Assembly: GCA_041394845.1 (NCBI GenBank)
Contig: JAWKHL010000002.1
Span: 248,001-312,000 of the forward strand
Direction of reading: 5' to 3'
DNA from: JAHCHG01 sp041394845
GTDB taxonomy: Bacteria > Acidobacteriota > Blastocatellia > Pyrinomonadales > Pyrinomonadaceae
Length of the DNA stretch: 64,000 nt
The position numbers and the translations under genes are program-made. The stretch's first letter is position 1. Each line of letters begins with the position of its first letter. The notes under the pieces are model-generated. The model made no database searches. It was not told the origin of the DNA and saw only the letters and a list, made by a program, of their open reading frames with translations. This document shows, in pieces, positions 37,244-45,484 of this stretch.

Positions 37244-39322
37244 TCATTGATCCAGAATAAACGGAAAAGCCGTGATCCGGAGTTTGGCCGCACCGTACGG
37301 GATGAGGGTTACGGTTTCGGTTTTTTCGTCAGTTTTTACCGGCGATTTCGGCGGGGCACCGGCCGAATTCATGACTTCTTTCCATTGGAGAACTCGTCTG
37401 GCTTTAACCCGCAGTTCGACCGGAGCGCCTTCGGCCGAGAACGGAAACTCGCCGATCTTTTTGTTGACGACCTCGACCGATTTTTCGATGCCTCCATCGG
37501 AGAGAACGATCCCGAAATTCCAGGCCGAAGTCGGTAAAATTTCGTAATCGGCGGCCTCGGGCGGCGCAGGATTGTTCATTTTGGCTTTGGTGATTTTTTT
37601 ATCCTCTCCGATCCGCAGGGAAAAAATGAGCGGCCCGCGTTCGATGGCGATCGAATCGTTGAACCAGCTACTTGTCCGGGTTTCGAGCGGCAAATTTATC
37701 TCGACCACATCTCCCGCTTTCCATTTCCGTTTGATCCGGTAAAAATCGTTCGTTTTTATTCCTTTTTGGCTATGCCCGTTGACCTTGATCTCCGCTCCGG
37801 CGGCCCAGGCCGGAATGTGCAGAACCAGCGGAAAATCGATCGCTTTTTGCGGGTTGACGGTCAATTTTATGTCGGGACGAAAAGGATATTCGGTTTCTTC
37901 GACGATCGAAACCGGCACTTTGTTTTTGATGAAGGTTCGGACTTCGGAAGGCGCGTAGGCGATGGCGGCGATCCCGTCATCGTCGGTGGCCATCCAGAGG
38001 CTGGCGGCGAATTTTGGGAAGCCTTGATGCTGGTTGGCCGTACAACAACCGAACCACGGTTCGAAACCGAAGACGTTCGATTCATCGCCGTTGGTCGACC
38101 ATTGACGCGGGGCCCGGTCGCTCCGTATCTGGTTCGGTTGCTGGTCGTATTGATGCGCGCTCATATCGGCCGTAAAGGCGCCGGGCAAAGCATTGAAGGC
38201 GATCTTTTCCAAACGGTCGGCCAGCGCCGGTTCTCCCAGAACCGAAACGAGTTGTTCGAGCGAAAACATGGTTTCGACGACGGCGCAGGTTTCCACGCCC
38301 TGCGACGGATCGGTTCCGGCCAGATGTTCGTCGCCGCTGAAGATGCCGTTCGGCAGTCCGTGGTATTTATCCAGAAGCCCGAGCATTTTCAGGGAAGATG
38401 TCCGATCTCCGTCCTCGCCGGAAAGCTGACTCCAGACGGCTTCGGTCTTCAGCGCCATTCCGTTGTTGACGCCGTGAACGCTGAGCGCCAGTTCGTTGTT
38501 ATTGGACAGTTCTTTGTTGAGTTCGAGTTTTTCGGCCGTCATTTTTTCGGTGAATTTGAAATCATCGAACTGGGCCCGCCAATCGAAACCCTGCCGGTGC
38601 ATCAGGCGGGCGAGATCAAGCAATTTCTCGTCGCCCGTTCGGTTATAGAGCCAGAGCAGGCTTAAGACCTCATCTCCCCAGCGGAATTTGGCCCATTCGT
38701 GAAGCGGCCGCTTGTCCGCATTTTTGAGATGATAGGCCGCATATTTGCTCACCAGCGGAATGACACGCCGGTCGCCGGTCGCCTGATAATACTGGATCAA
38801 AACTTTGAGCATGATCATTCGCGCCCACCAGGCGTCGTTTTTCTCGGGGCCGATCGAGCCGTCCGATCGTTGATTGGCCAGCGTCCAGCCGACCCATTTT
38901 TCGGCCTTGGCGATCAAACGGGGATCATCGAGCAAAAAGGCGAGCGGAACCAGACCGTCCATATAATACGGTCCGCGTTCCCAGTCTTCACCTCCTCCGC
39001 CGAGCCATCCGCTGTTGGAATCGAGGTCGTCCCAGAATTCGTCGATTTTTCCCGTTACGCCGTCCGCCTGAATCCGCAATTGTCTTTTCAGCCATCCGCG
39101 CGGTTTGATGGAAGTCAAAGGCAAAGGATAAAAGGGTTTGGCCGGCAGCGGCGGGCGGTTTTTAACGATTTGTAAATTCTCGGGCGCTGCCGCAGAGGCT
39201 TTATCGGTTTTTTTTTCGGTTTTTTGACTTCGGGCTCGAATCGAAGGGGAAAGATCGGCGAAAAAAAATGAAGAAAGTGTGAAGCACACAATCAGAACGA
39301 ATTTGAAGCCGTCTAATTTCAT
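37244..39322 (-). CDS. Exported GH127-type beta-L-arabinofuranosidase (DUF1680)
   Basis: This enzyme removes beta-linked L-arabinofuranose, as found on extensin and some pectic side chains. The 692-residue protein has an export signal (8-30), an alpha/alpha-barrel and C-terminal beta domains. The Cys3-Glu zinc site of GH127 is visible: Glu344 and Cys346 in VETCAVVE, and Cys426-Cys427 in WFGCCTANQHQG, where the first of the pair is the nucleophile in characterised members. GH146 is a close alternative. A LacI-type operator (39399) lies about 77 bp upstream of its start. Confidence 0.88.
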   Translation of the reverse strand: MKLDGFKFVLIVCFTLSSFFFADLSPSIRARSQKTEKKTDKASAAAPENLQIVKNRPPLPAKPFYPLPLTSIKPRGWLKRQLRIQADGVTGKIDEFWDDLDSNSGWLGGGGEDWERGPYYMDGLVPLAFLLDDPRLIAKAEKWVGWTLANQRSDGSIGPEKNDAWWARMIMLKVLIQYYQATGDRRVIPLVSKYAAYHLKNADKRPLHEWAKFRWGDEVLSLLWLYNRTGDEKLLDLARLMHRQGFDWRAQFDDFKFTEKMTAEKLELNKELSNNNELALSVHGVNNGMALKTEAVWSQLSGEDGDRTSSLKMLGLLDKYHGLPNGIFSGDEHLAGTDPSQGVETCAVVETMFSLEQLVSVLGEPALADRLEKIAFNALPGAFTADMSAHQYDQQPNQIRSDRAPRQWSTNGDESNVFGFEPWFGCCTANQHQGFPKFAASLWMATDDDGIAAIAYAPSEVRTFIKNKVPVSIVEETEYPFRPDIKLTVNPQKAIDFPLVLHIPAWAAGAEIKVNGHSQKGIKTNDFYRIKRKWKAGDVVEINLPLETRTSSWFNDSIAIERGPLIFSLRIGEDKKITKAKMNNPAPPEAADYEILPTSAWNFGIVLSDGGIEKSVEVVNKKIGEFPFSAEGAPVELRVKARRVLQWKEVMNSAGAPPKSPVKTDEKTETVTLIPYGAAKLRITAFPFILDQ

Positions 39323-39398
39323 AATTAATCAGGGACGTTTGGCAGAATTGCCGAAATTTACAAAAATATCTTCCCAATATAATCAGGCTCGCTAAAAA

Positions 39399-39412
39399 TG
39401 TAAACGGTTTCA
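39399..39412. promoter_or_regulatory. LacI-type operator before GH127
   Basis: TGTAAACGGTTTCA on the plus strand (TGAAACCGTTTACA on the minus) fits TGWAAnCGnTTnCA. It lies 77-90 bp before the GH127 start in a 255-bp gap (39323-39577) that otherwise shows nothing clear. Confidence 0.7.
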
Positions 39413-39577
39413 TGTAACTTTTTTGTCGCCGAACTTCGAAGAAGCGGGGATGTTTTCGGCGTTTAAATTAAGAAAAACAGATCTGTTGGAGAAGGCTCGG
39501 ACCGATCCGGATAAATTAAAACTACCCGGCCGCTGTTTTTAAAGATTTGGCAGGTCGGTATCGGAGGCTTCGCAAAT

Positions 39578-39928
39578 TTAGCCGAAAGCCGATTGCAATC
39601 GGTCATATTGCGATGAAAGCCGAGCCTGGATGGAACCGCAGACAAGATCACACAGTTCGAAAATGCTCGGGTCGAGGATGCTGTAATAAACCGTGTTGCC
39701 CTCCTGTCTTCGGGCGACGACACCTAAGGTCTGCAACATTTTCAGATGTTTGCTGACATTCGGTTGCGAAGTTTCAACAACCTGGGTGATCTCGCCGACG
39801 CTCAACTCGCCGGCCTGCAGGGATTGCAGGATTCGGAGACGGATCGGTTCGCCGAGAAGCCGAAAACGTTCGGCCACCATTTCCAGAGCCTCGGGAGTCA
39901 TTTTTTGGTGATTGACAGTTTTTTTCAT
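39578..39928 (-). CDS. ArsR-family winged-helix repressor
   Basis: This 116-residue repressor has the ArsR winged helix: RLRILQSLQAGELSVGEI, recognition helix TSQPNVSKHLKMLQ and wing RRQEGNTVYYSI. The classical metal site ELCVCDL is absent; two Cys occur later (ELCDLVCGS, near 91-96), so thiol or other sensing is possible. No target other than its own promoter is obvious. Its promoter is very close to the start codon. A downstream ATG at 39901 (MTPEALEMV) is an alternative start and would leave a more usual leader. Confidence 0.88.
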   Translation of the reverse strand: MKKTVNHQKMTPEALEMVAERFRLLGEPIRLRILQSLQAGELSVGEITQVVETSQPNVSKHLKMLQTLGVVARRQEGNTVYYSILDPSIFELCDLVCGSIQARLSSQYDRLQSAFG

Positions 39929-39939
39929 AGCCGGGTTTA

Positions 39940-39968
39940 AGTATATAACTCCATAATTATATTGTCAA
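39940..39968 (-). promoter_or_regulatory. Strong sigma-70 promoter of the ArsR gene with embedded dyad
   Basis: On the minus strand TTGACA (39963-39968), 17 bp and TATACT (39940-39945) form a near-consensus promoter. ATATAA and TTATAT arms lie within the spacer, a suitable autorepression site. The start point near 39933 leaves only about 5 bases before the first ATG. Confidence 0.75.
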
Positions 39969-40349
39969 CTTTGAAATTGTACGGAACTCTGACCACCCAA
40001 ACAGGTTTCCCGGTTGCGGGAGGAGAGAAGAAAACCTGTAAATTCGGAACCTGTTTTTTGCCTCTTCATTTCAGGCTTAAATGATTTCGTTTTTAGATAG
40101 CCGAGATCGACAGGTCGTTCAATCCCTGAACAAAAAACGGATCAGTTGTTCTTTCCGGCAAACCAACTTCTCTTAAGGAGAAAAACATTCTAATTGGTCA
40201 TACCCATAGAAAAAAGGATTTAGCCAGAGCGCGACAGAAAGATGGTTTTCGGGCATATCATCAAACCTGCGAAAAGCAGATAGCACGGCTGGTTTTAGCG
40301 AGAAAAAGATGAGAATTTGTAAAATTTCAAAAGTTTTCCGGTTTTCGGC
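39969..40349. other. Intergenic region with hairpin and weak GntR-type half site
   Basis: ACAGGTTT (40001-40008) pairs with AAACCTGT (40032-40039). AATTGGTCATACCCATA (40192-40208) is a degraded copy of the GntR-type palindrome seen at 40358 (5 of 7 bases in its second arm). No gene was recognised. Confidence 0.45.
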
Positions 40350-40379
40350 TTGAAAAAAATTGGTAAAACCAATTAAGAT
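40350..40379 (+). promoter_or_regulatory. Promoter with GntR-type operator, GH105 transcript
   Basis: TTGAAA (40350-40355), an 18-bp spacer and TAAGAT (40374-40379) form a promoter. The spacer contains the perfect palindrome AATTGGTAAAACCAATT (40358-40374, 7-bp arms, 3-bp centre). A nearly identical element precedes the gene at 48867. The FCD-type GntR protein at 43475 is the likely ligand. Confidence 0.75.
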
Positions 40380-40443
40380 GTTCCGGCATAAAAGATAAAA
40401 AATTCTTATTGATCGAACGGGAAAAAAATAAGGAGATAAAGCG

Positions 40444-40772
40444 ATGAGATTCAGCCCGGGCCGGCACAAACATATTCGAACCGGTTTTGATGACGGCAGG
40501 GGAATCGGTCGGAATGGTCCGTTTTCTGATGCTCGACTCGCATTCCGACCGGGAGAAGATCATCGAATCGGCCGACGTGTTGGCGTCCCGACCGAAAACG
40601 CCATCGTCCGCATCAGCGGCAAAGTAGTCGGGGAAAGTTTTATGAAAATTATCCCCCGATCTTAAAAGAAGGCGAAAATCCTAACTACCCGAAAGGGATC
40701 GATGACGACAGACATTTTTCGCCGCTCGGCGCCGAAGAGATGGCCAAACTCGCGGTCGCCGGGATCAGATGA
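40444..40772 (+). pseudogene. Decayed first gene of the GH105 transcript, SGNH acetylesterase-like tail
   Basis: An AAGGAG site stands eight bases before ATG 40444, but protein-like sequence jumps between frames. It is NIFEPVLMTAGESVGMVRFL in the second frame (about 40472-40570), ENAIVRISGKVVGES in the first, and from 40638 to the TGA at 40770-40772 a 44-residue tail with YPKGIDDDRHFSPLGAEEMA in the third. The DD.HFS..GA.EMAKL.V.GI pattern resembles the C-terminus of rhamnogalacturonan acetylesterases. The upstream parts are unidentified. At least two frameshifts are needed; sequencing error is the alternative. Confidence 0.55.
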
Positions 40773-40805
40773 GGAAAAGATTGGTTTGCGAAAATATCTG
40801 AAAAA

Positions 40806-42716
40806 ATGATGAAAAAATCCATTGCTTTATTCCTGTTTTTATTTGTCTCCGTCGGTTTCGCCCAGACCAAAACCGGTGATTCGATGTCGGTTCGTCTGAC
40901 CGATACTTTGATGAACCGGATCTGGCCCGAAGATGACGGCACGCCGACCGGAATCCCGCGCAACTGGACCTACGAGCAGGGAGTTCAGATGAAAGCGGTC
41001 GAAAAGGTCTGGTACGCCACCGGCGATCCGAAATACTTCGATTTTATCAAACGCGGTATGGATTACTGGTACGACAAGGACGGCAATCTGACCCGCTACG
41101 ACCTCGATGAATACAACATCGACCACATCACGCCCGGCCGCGGTCTGTTGACGCTCTATCGCGTCACGGGCGACGAAAAATACAAAAGATCCGTCGATCT
41201 CCTCCGCTCACAGCTAAAGACTCACCCCCGGACCAAAGAAGGCGGTTTCTGGCACAAAAAGATCTATCCGTGGCAGATGTGGCTCGACGGCCTTTATATG
41301 GGCGAACCGTTTTACGCCGAATATTCGATGTTGTTTGGTGAGGACGACTGGAACGACATCGCCGATCAATTCGTCTGGATGGAACGCCACGCCCGCGACC
41401 CGAAGACCGGACTTCTCTATCACGGCTGGGACGAATCGAAGACTCAGAAATGGGCCGATAAAACGAACGGCAGAAGCCCGCACGTCTGGGGAAGGGCGAT
41501 GGGCTGGTACGCGATGGCGCTGGTCGATGTTCTGGATTATTTTCCGACCGATCATCCGCGCCGGGCCGAGCTTATTGCCATCCTCAACCGCGAGGCCGAG
41601 GCGATCGCCCGATTTCAGGACAAGGACGGTCTCTGGTGGCAGATCATCGATATGCCGGGAAAGGAGAAAAATTATCACGAATCCTCCTGCGCCGCGATGT
41701 TCGTTTACACCCTCGCCAAAGGCGTCCGCCAGGGCAATCTGCCGGACAAATTTCTGGTCCCCGCTCAAAAGGGCTGGGCCGGGATCAAAAAAGAATTTAT
41801 CAGGGAAACGGCCGACGGTGCGCTCGATTGGGAGGGAACCGTATCGGTCGCGGGACTCGGCGGCGATCCTTACCGCGACGGAAGTTACGATTATTACATG
41901 AGCGAAAAACTGCGGACCAACGACCCCAAAGGTCTCGGGGCGGCGGTGCTGGCGGCGGTCGAGATGGAAAACATCGAACGGGGCCGCGTCGGGGCCGGAA
42001 AAACGGTTCTGCTCGACGATTATTTCAATCACGAGGTTCGCCCGGACGGTTCGGTCTGGCATTACAAATGGTGGGAGAAAAACCATCCCGGTTTTTACGT
42101 CTGGGGCAAACAGTTCGAATCTTACGGCGCCCGGCTGGCGACTCTGTCCGAGGCTCCGACCGGAGCCAATCTGAAGCGGGCGGCCGTTTACATCATCGTC
42201 GATCCCGATACGGAAAAAGAGACCGAAAAGCCCAATTTCGTCGGAGATGAACATATCGCGGCGATCAGGGATTTCGTCAAGGCAGGCGGCGTTCTGGTGC
42301 TTTTGAGCAACGATTTCGGCAACGCCGAGTTCGATCACTACAACCGTCTGGCCGGAGAATTCGGCTTTGAATTCAACCGGGACAACAAAAATCTGGTCAA
42401 GAACGATCAGTTTGAACAGGGAGAGATCATCGTTCCCGAAGGCAACGAGATCTTCAAAACGGCGCGGAAACTTTATCTCAAGGAGATCTCGACGCTCAAA
42501 CTTTCAGGAAAAGCGAGATCGGTTTTGGATTGGAAAGGCGATCACGTCATGGGCGTGGCCGCCTACGGCAAGGGAACGGTTTTCGCCCTCGGCGACCCGT
42601 GGCTTTACAACGAATACACGGACGGGCGGAAACTGCCCACAGACTTCCAGAATTTCGAGGCGGCCCGGGATTTGAGTTTCTGGTTGCTCTCCAAGAGTTC
42701 CAAAGGAAAAAAATAA
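40806..42716 (+). CDS. Exported GH88/GH105 unsaturated uronyl hydrolase with C-terminal DUF4350-like domain
   Basis: GH105 enzymes remove the unsaturated uronic acid left at the non-reducing end by pectin or rhamnogalacturonan lyases. The 636-residue protein has a signal peptide ending VGFAQ and an alpha/alpha barrel (about 25-395) with LYMGEPFYAEYS, HGWDESKTQKWAD and SPHVWGRAMGWYAMA. Residues about 400-632 form a second domain (LLDDYFNHEV to ARDLSFWLL) like DUF4350/ThuA-type sugar-associated domains. This gives unsaturated galacturonate for the kdu/kdg genes that follow. The operator is at 40358. Confidence 0.9.
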   Translation: MMKKSIALFLFLFVSVGFAQTKTGDSMSVRLTDTLMNRIWPEDDGTPTGIPRNWTYEQGVQMKAVEKVWYATGDPKYFDFIKRGMDYWYDKDGNLTRYDLDEYNIDHITPGRGLLTLYRVTGDEKYKRSVDLLRSQLKTHPRTKEGGFWHKKIYPWQMWLDGLYMGEPFYAEYSMLFGEDDWNDIADQFVWMERHARDPKTGLLYHGWDESKTQKWADKTNGRSPHVWGRAMGWYAMALVDVLDYFPTDHPRRAELIAILNREAEAIARFQDKDGLWWQIIDMPGKEKNYHESSCAAMFVYTLAKGVRQGNLPDKFLVPAQKGWAGIKKEFIRETADGALDWEGTVSVAGLGGDPYRDGSYDYYMSEKLRTNDPKGLGAAVLAAVEMENIERGRVGAGKTVLLDDYFNHEVRPDGSVWHYKWWEKNHPGFYVWGKQFESYGARLATLSEAPTGANLKRAAVYIIVDPDTEKETEKPNFVGDEHIAAIRDFVKAGGVLVLLSNDFGNAEFDHYNRLAGEFGFEFNRDNKNLVKNDQFEQGEIIVPEGNEIFKTARKLYLKEISTLKLSGKARSVLDWKGDHVMGVAAYGKGTVFALGDPWLYNEYTDGRKLPTDFQNFEAARDLSFWLLSKSSKGKK

Positions 42717-42735
42717 AAGCTAAAAAGGAAAACTG

Positions 42736-43239
42736 ATGAAAAAACTAATTTTATCGGCCGTTTTGATCGGCGCTTTCGGGGGCGTCTTGCTCGCTCAGGA
42801 ACGCGGCCCGTCTGATCCGGCCCGACCGTTCGTCATCAAAACGCGGCAGTCGGTGGCGGATCTGGAAAAATCTTTGCGGGGCGAAAACAAGGTCGAAGAT
42901 CTGATCGGCGGCGAGGGAATGCAACTGCGGGTGGCCGTTCAGCACGATGAAAAACGCGATTCGGCCGGGGCCGAAGTGCACGACGCTTCGGATGATGTTT
43001 ATTACGTTTTGGATGGCTCGGCCGAACTGACGCTCGGCGGAAAACTGGAAAATCCGCGCGAAGATTCTCCGGGCGAATGGCGAAGCGGAAAGATCATCGG
43101 CGGTCAGACCTTTACCATCAAGAAAGGCGATCTGATCATCGTCCCGCGCGGCACGCCGCATCAGAGAGTCAACAGCCGGGGAAAGAAATTTTCGCTGATC
43201 CTGATCAAGATCTTCGCCGAACCGATAAAGGCAAAATAA
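42736..43239 (+). CDS. Exported cupin-domain protein
   Basis: This 167-residue protein has a signal peptide (1-20, cleavage near LLAQ). A single cupin barrel has metal-binding type motifs EVHDASDDVYYVLDGSAELTL and the later PRGTPHQRVNS. It starts 19 bp after GH105, so it is in the same operon. Secreted single cupins near pectin genes may bind or isomerise uronates, but no reaction can be assigned. Confidence 0.8.
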   Translation: MKKLILSAVLIGAFGGVLLAQERGPSDPARPFVIKTRQSVADLEKSLRGENKVEDLIGGEGMQLRVAVQHDEKRDSAGAEVHDASDDVYYVLDGSAELTLGGKLENPREDSPGEWRSGKIIGGQTFTIKKGDLIIVPRGTPHQRVNSRGKKFSLILIKIFAEPIKAK

Positions 43240-43254
43240 ATACTCTTGATTTTC

Positions 43255-43335
43255 GCCACAGAGAACACGGAGTTCACCGAGGATAAGTCTTGCGGAAAAA
43301 ACGTTTTTTCTCCTTTTCTCCATGTTCTCTGTGGC
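43255..43335. repeat. Inverted repeat behind the cupin gene
   Basis: GCCACAGAGAACACGGAG (43255-43272) pairs with CTCCATGTTCTCTGTGGC (43318-43335) over 17 of 18 bases, the exception being a G-U pair. It begins 15 bp after the stop. The CACAGAGAACACGGAG wording recurs as intergenic repeats in many environmental genomes, by recollection. Confidence 0.75.
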
Positions 43336-43474
43336 AAACAAATTTCGGTTTACGGTGAAATAAATGCAATTTGATTGCCTTATTTTCGACAAAATTGGGC
43401 TTCTGAGATACTATCTACCTGAACCCGAAAGGATGCTGCAAATCAGGCGTTTGTTTTTGTAAGATAAGGTCAGG

Positions 43475-44236
43475 ATGTCAAAAAACAAAACGGAAATTTT
43501 TAAAACCATCGATTCCGGCAAGAACGGAACCACCGCCGAGGAGGTCGTTGTCCGCCTGCGCGATATGATCCAGCGCGGCGAACTCGAACCCGGCGACAAA
43601 CTTCCGCCCGAACGCGACCTGGCCAAACTTCTCGGAGTTTCCCGCCCGACTTTGCGAGCCGGCATCCGTTCGCTGACCACTGTCGGCATACTCCAATCGC
43701 GGCAGGGCGCCGGAACTTTCGTAGCCAAAGCGGAAGGGTCGCCGACCCTCGACAGTTCCCCTTTGCGGATGATGGCCGCTCTGCACGGTTTTACTTCCGA
43801 CGAGATGTTCGAAGCCCGGCTTTCGCTGGAAATGAGCATCGCCGCTCTGGCCGCCGACCGCGTCACCAGCGAACAGATGACGCAGATGGCTGAAGAGGTA
43901 ACGGGAATGTACGCATCTTTGGATGAGCCGGAACAATATCTGGTTCACGATATGCGTTTTCACCAGATCGTCGCGGCGGCTTCGGGCAACCGGATATTGA
44001 CCTCGCTGATGAACATGGTGGCGACGATCCTGTTTGAAACGCGGAGCAAAACGGTGCATCGCGCGCTCGATCTGAAAGAATCGGCCGAACAGCATCACCA
44101 AATCTACCGCGCCATTCGCGCTCATGACTCGGAAGCGGCGCGTCAGGCGATGCGCAACCATCTGATCGAAACCCAAAAAGCCCAAAGGCTGGAAGAAACC
44201 GGAGCGTCAAAAAAGAAAGGCGGGAAGAAAAAGTAA
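43475..44236 (+). CDS. GntR-family (FadR/FCD) regulator, probable uronate repressor
   Basis: This 253-residue protein has an N-terminal winged helix (about 22-88: PPERDLAKLLGVSRPTLRAG) and an all-helical FCD sensor with the D...H metal/ligand motif (VHDMRFHQIVAAASGN) and a later His (MRNHL). Relatives UxuR, ExuR and KdgR-like GntR proteins bind TTGGT...ACCAA palindromes and respond to uronates or KDG. Two such palindromes occur in this block (40358 and 48812). The C-terminal tail is Lys-rich and runs straight into a heptad repeat. Confidence 0.92.
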   Translation: MSKNKTEIFKTIDSGKNGTTAEEVVVRLRDMIQRGELEPGDKLPPERDLAKLLGVSRPTLRAGIRSLTTVGILQSRQGAGTFVAKAEGSPTLDSSPLRMMAALHGFTSDEMFEARLSLEMSIAALAADRVTSEQMTQMAEEVTGMYASLDEPEQYLVHDMRFHQIVAAASGNRILTSLMNMVATILFETRSKTVHRALDLKESAEQHHQIYRAIRAHDSEAARQAMRNHLIETQKAQRLEETGASKKKGGKKK

Positions 44237-44356
44237 GCAGTAGGCGGTGAGCGGTGAGAAGAGTTTAAATAAACGATGTGTGCTTTCCGCCCTTAAATTC
44301 CGACCATCTCTTATTAAAACCCAAAGATTCACTGCTCGCCGCTTGCCGCTCACTCC
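44236..44356. repeat. Heptad inverted repeat (GTGAGCG family), site A
   Basis: The left arm (44236-44259) and right arm (44329-44356) are made of 7-bp units of form RGTRRGC. Folded, they match at about 20 of 26 positions and every difference is a transition, so the RNA still pairs through G-U. The left arm starts at the stop codon of the GntR gene. Confidence 0.75.
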
Positions 44357-44384
44357 AAAAAATTTTTGTTTATAAGCAGATTGT

Positions 44385-45371
44385 ATGACGACGACGTTCC
44401 AACAGCATATCGTTCGCGAGCAGACCATCTTCTCCGGTTCGCCGGTCGAACTGCAATGGCTTCTTTCCGGCATCATTCTGGCCAGCAAACTGATCCAGGC
44501 ACAGGTCCGGAGCGCCGGTTTGTCGGACATCCTCGGTTCCGCCGGGGAAAAGAACGTTCAGGGCGAGATTCAGCAAAAACTCGACGTTTACGCCGATGAA
44601 ACGTTGATCAACTGTTTCAGCAGCCGCGAGAGCGTCGGCGTCATCGCTTCGGAAGAGAACGAGCATCCGCTGCTTTTGAGCATTTCGCCCGAAGCCCAAT
44701 ACGCCATCGTTTTCGATCCGCTCGACGGCTCATCGAACATCGACGTGGCCGTTACGATCGGGACCACCTTTTCGATCTTTCCGCGCCCCGAAACCGCCGA
44801 TCCGTCCGAACCTCTGAACTGGATTCTTCAACCCGGCAAAAAACAGATCGCCGCCGGTTACGTCGTTTACGGGTCTTCGACCGTGCTGGTTTACAGCGTC
44901 GGCAACGGCGTCCACGGGTTCACTCTCGACCCGTCGATCGGCACCTATATTCTGACGCACGAAAACATCCGGATGCCCGAGCAGGGCGAATATTATTCTT
45001 TCAACGAAGCCTACAACGACTATTTTCCGCCCCGCTACGTCGAATTCGTTCAGGAAATAAAAGCGGGCGGTTTGGGAAAATTCTATTCGTCGCGTTTTAT
45101 CGGTTCGATGGTCGCCGATTTTCACCGGACGCTTTTGCGCGGCGGGGTCTTCATCTATCCGGAAACGAAGAATTTTCCGGGCGGCCGCCTGCGACTTTTG
45201 TACGAAGCCAATCCGATCGCATTTCTCGCCCACCAGGCCGGCGGAATGGCCAGCGACGGCCAAAGACCGATCCTCGAGATCGAGCCGGAAGAACTTCATC
45301 AGCGGACCCCCCTGATCGTCGGCGGTCAGGTCGAGATGGAGGAATTCAACAAGTTTTTCGGACTCGGTTGA
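44385..45371 (+). CDS. fbp: Fructose-1,6-bisphosphatase class I
   Basis: This cytoplasmic Mg-dependent phosphatase makes fructose-6-phosphate for gluconeogenesis. The 328 residues include the active-site block IVFDPLDGSSNID, the GVIASEENEHP metal loop and the C-terminal PGGRLRLLYEANPIAFL with the catalytic Lys/Arg region. It lies between the GntR gene and the KDPG aldolase. Growth on uronates yields pyruvate and triose phosphate, so a gluconeogenic enzyme here makes physiological sense. Confidence 0.95.
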   Translation: MTTTFQQHIVREQTIFSGSPVELQWLLSGIILASKLIQAQVRSAGLSDILGSAGEKNVQGEIQQKLDVYADETLINCFSSRESVGVIASEENEHPLLLSISPEAQYAIVFDPLDGSSNIDVAVTIGTTFSIFPRPETADPSEPLNWILQPGKKQIAAGYVVYGSSTVLVYSVGNGVHGFTLDPSIGTYILTHENIRMPEQGEYYSFNEAYNDYFPPRYVEFVQEIKAGGLGKFYSSRFIGSMVADFHRTLLRGGVFIYPETKNFPGGRLRLLYEANPIAFLAHQAGGMASDGQRPILEIEPEELHQRTPLIVGGQVEMEEFNKFFGLG

Positions 45372-45440
45372 TTCGACCTTTTGGGCGATTAATAAGTTTT
45401 ATAAGGAACTGCTGTTATGCATGGCGGGCGCGGATATATT

Positions 45441-45484
45441 TCACTTTTAAGCTTTTTCACCTTTTCACCTTTTCACCTTTAAAC
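45441..45484. repeat. GGTGAAAA octad array overlapping the eda stop
   Basis: On the minus strand three consecutive GGTGAAAA units follow GTTTAAA, and the first ones encode the C-terminal GEKVKR of the KDPG aldolase. The composition matches the inverted repeat at 5728-5888. No second arm was recognised. Confidence 0.65.
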
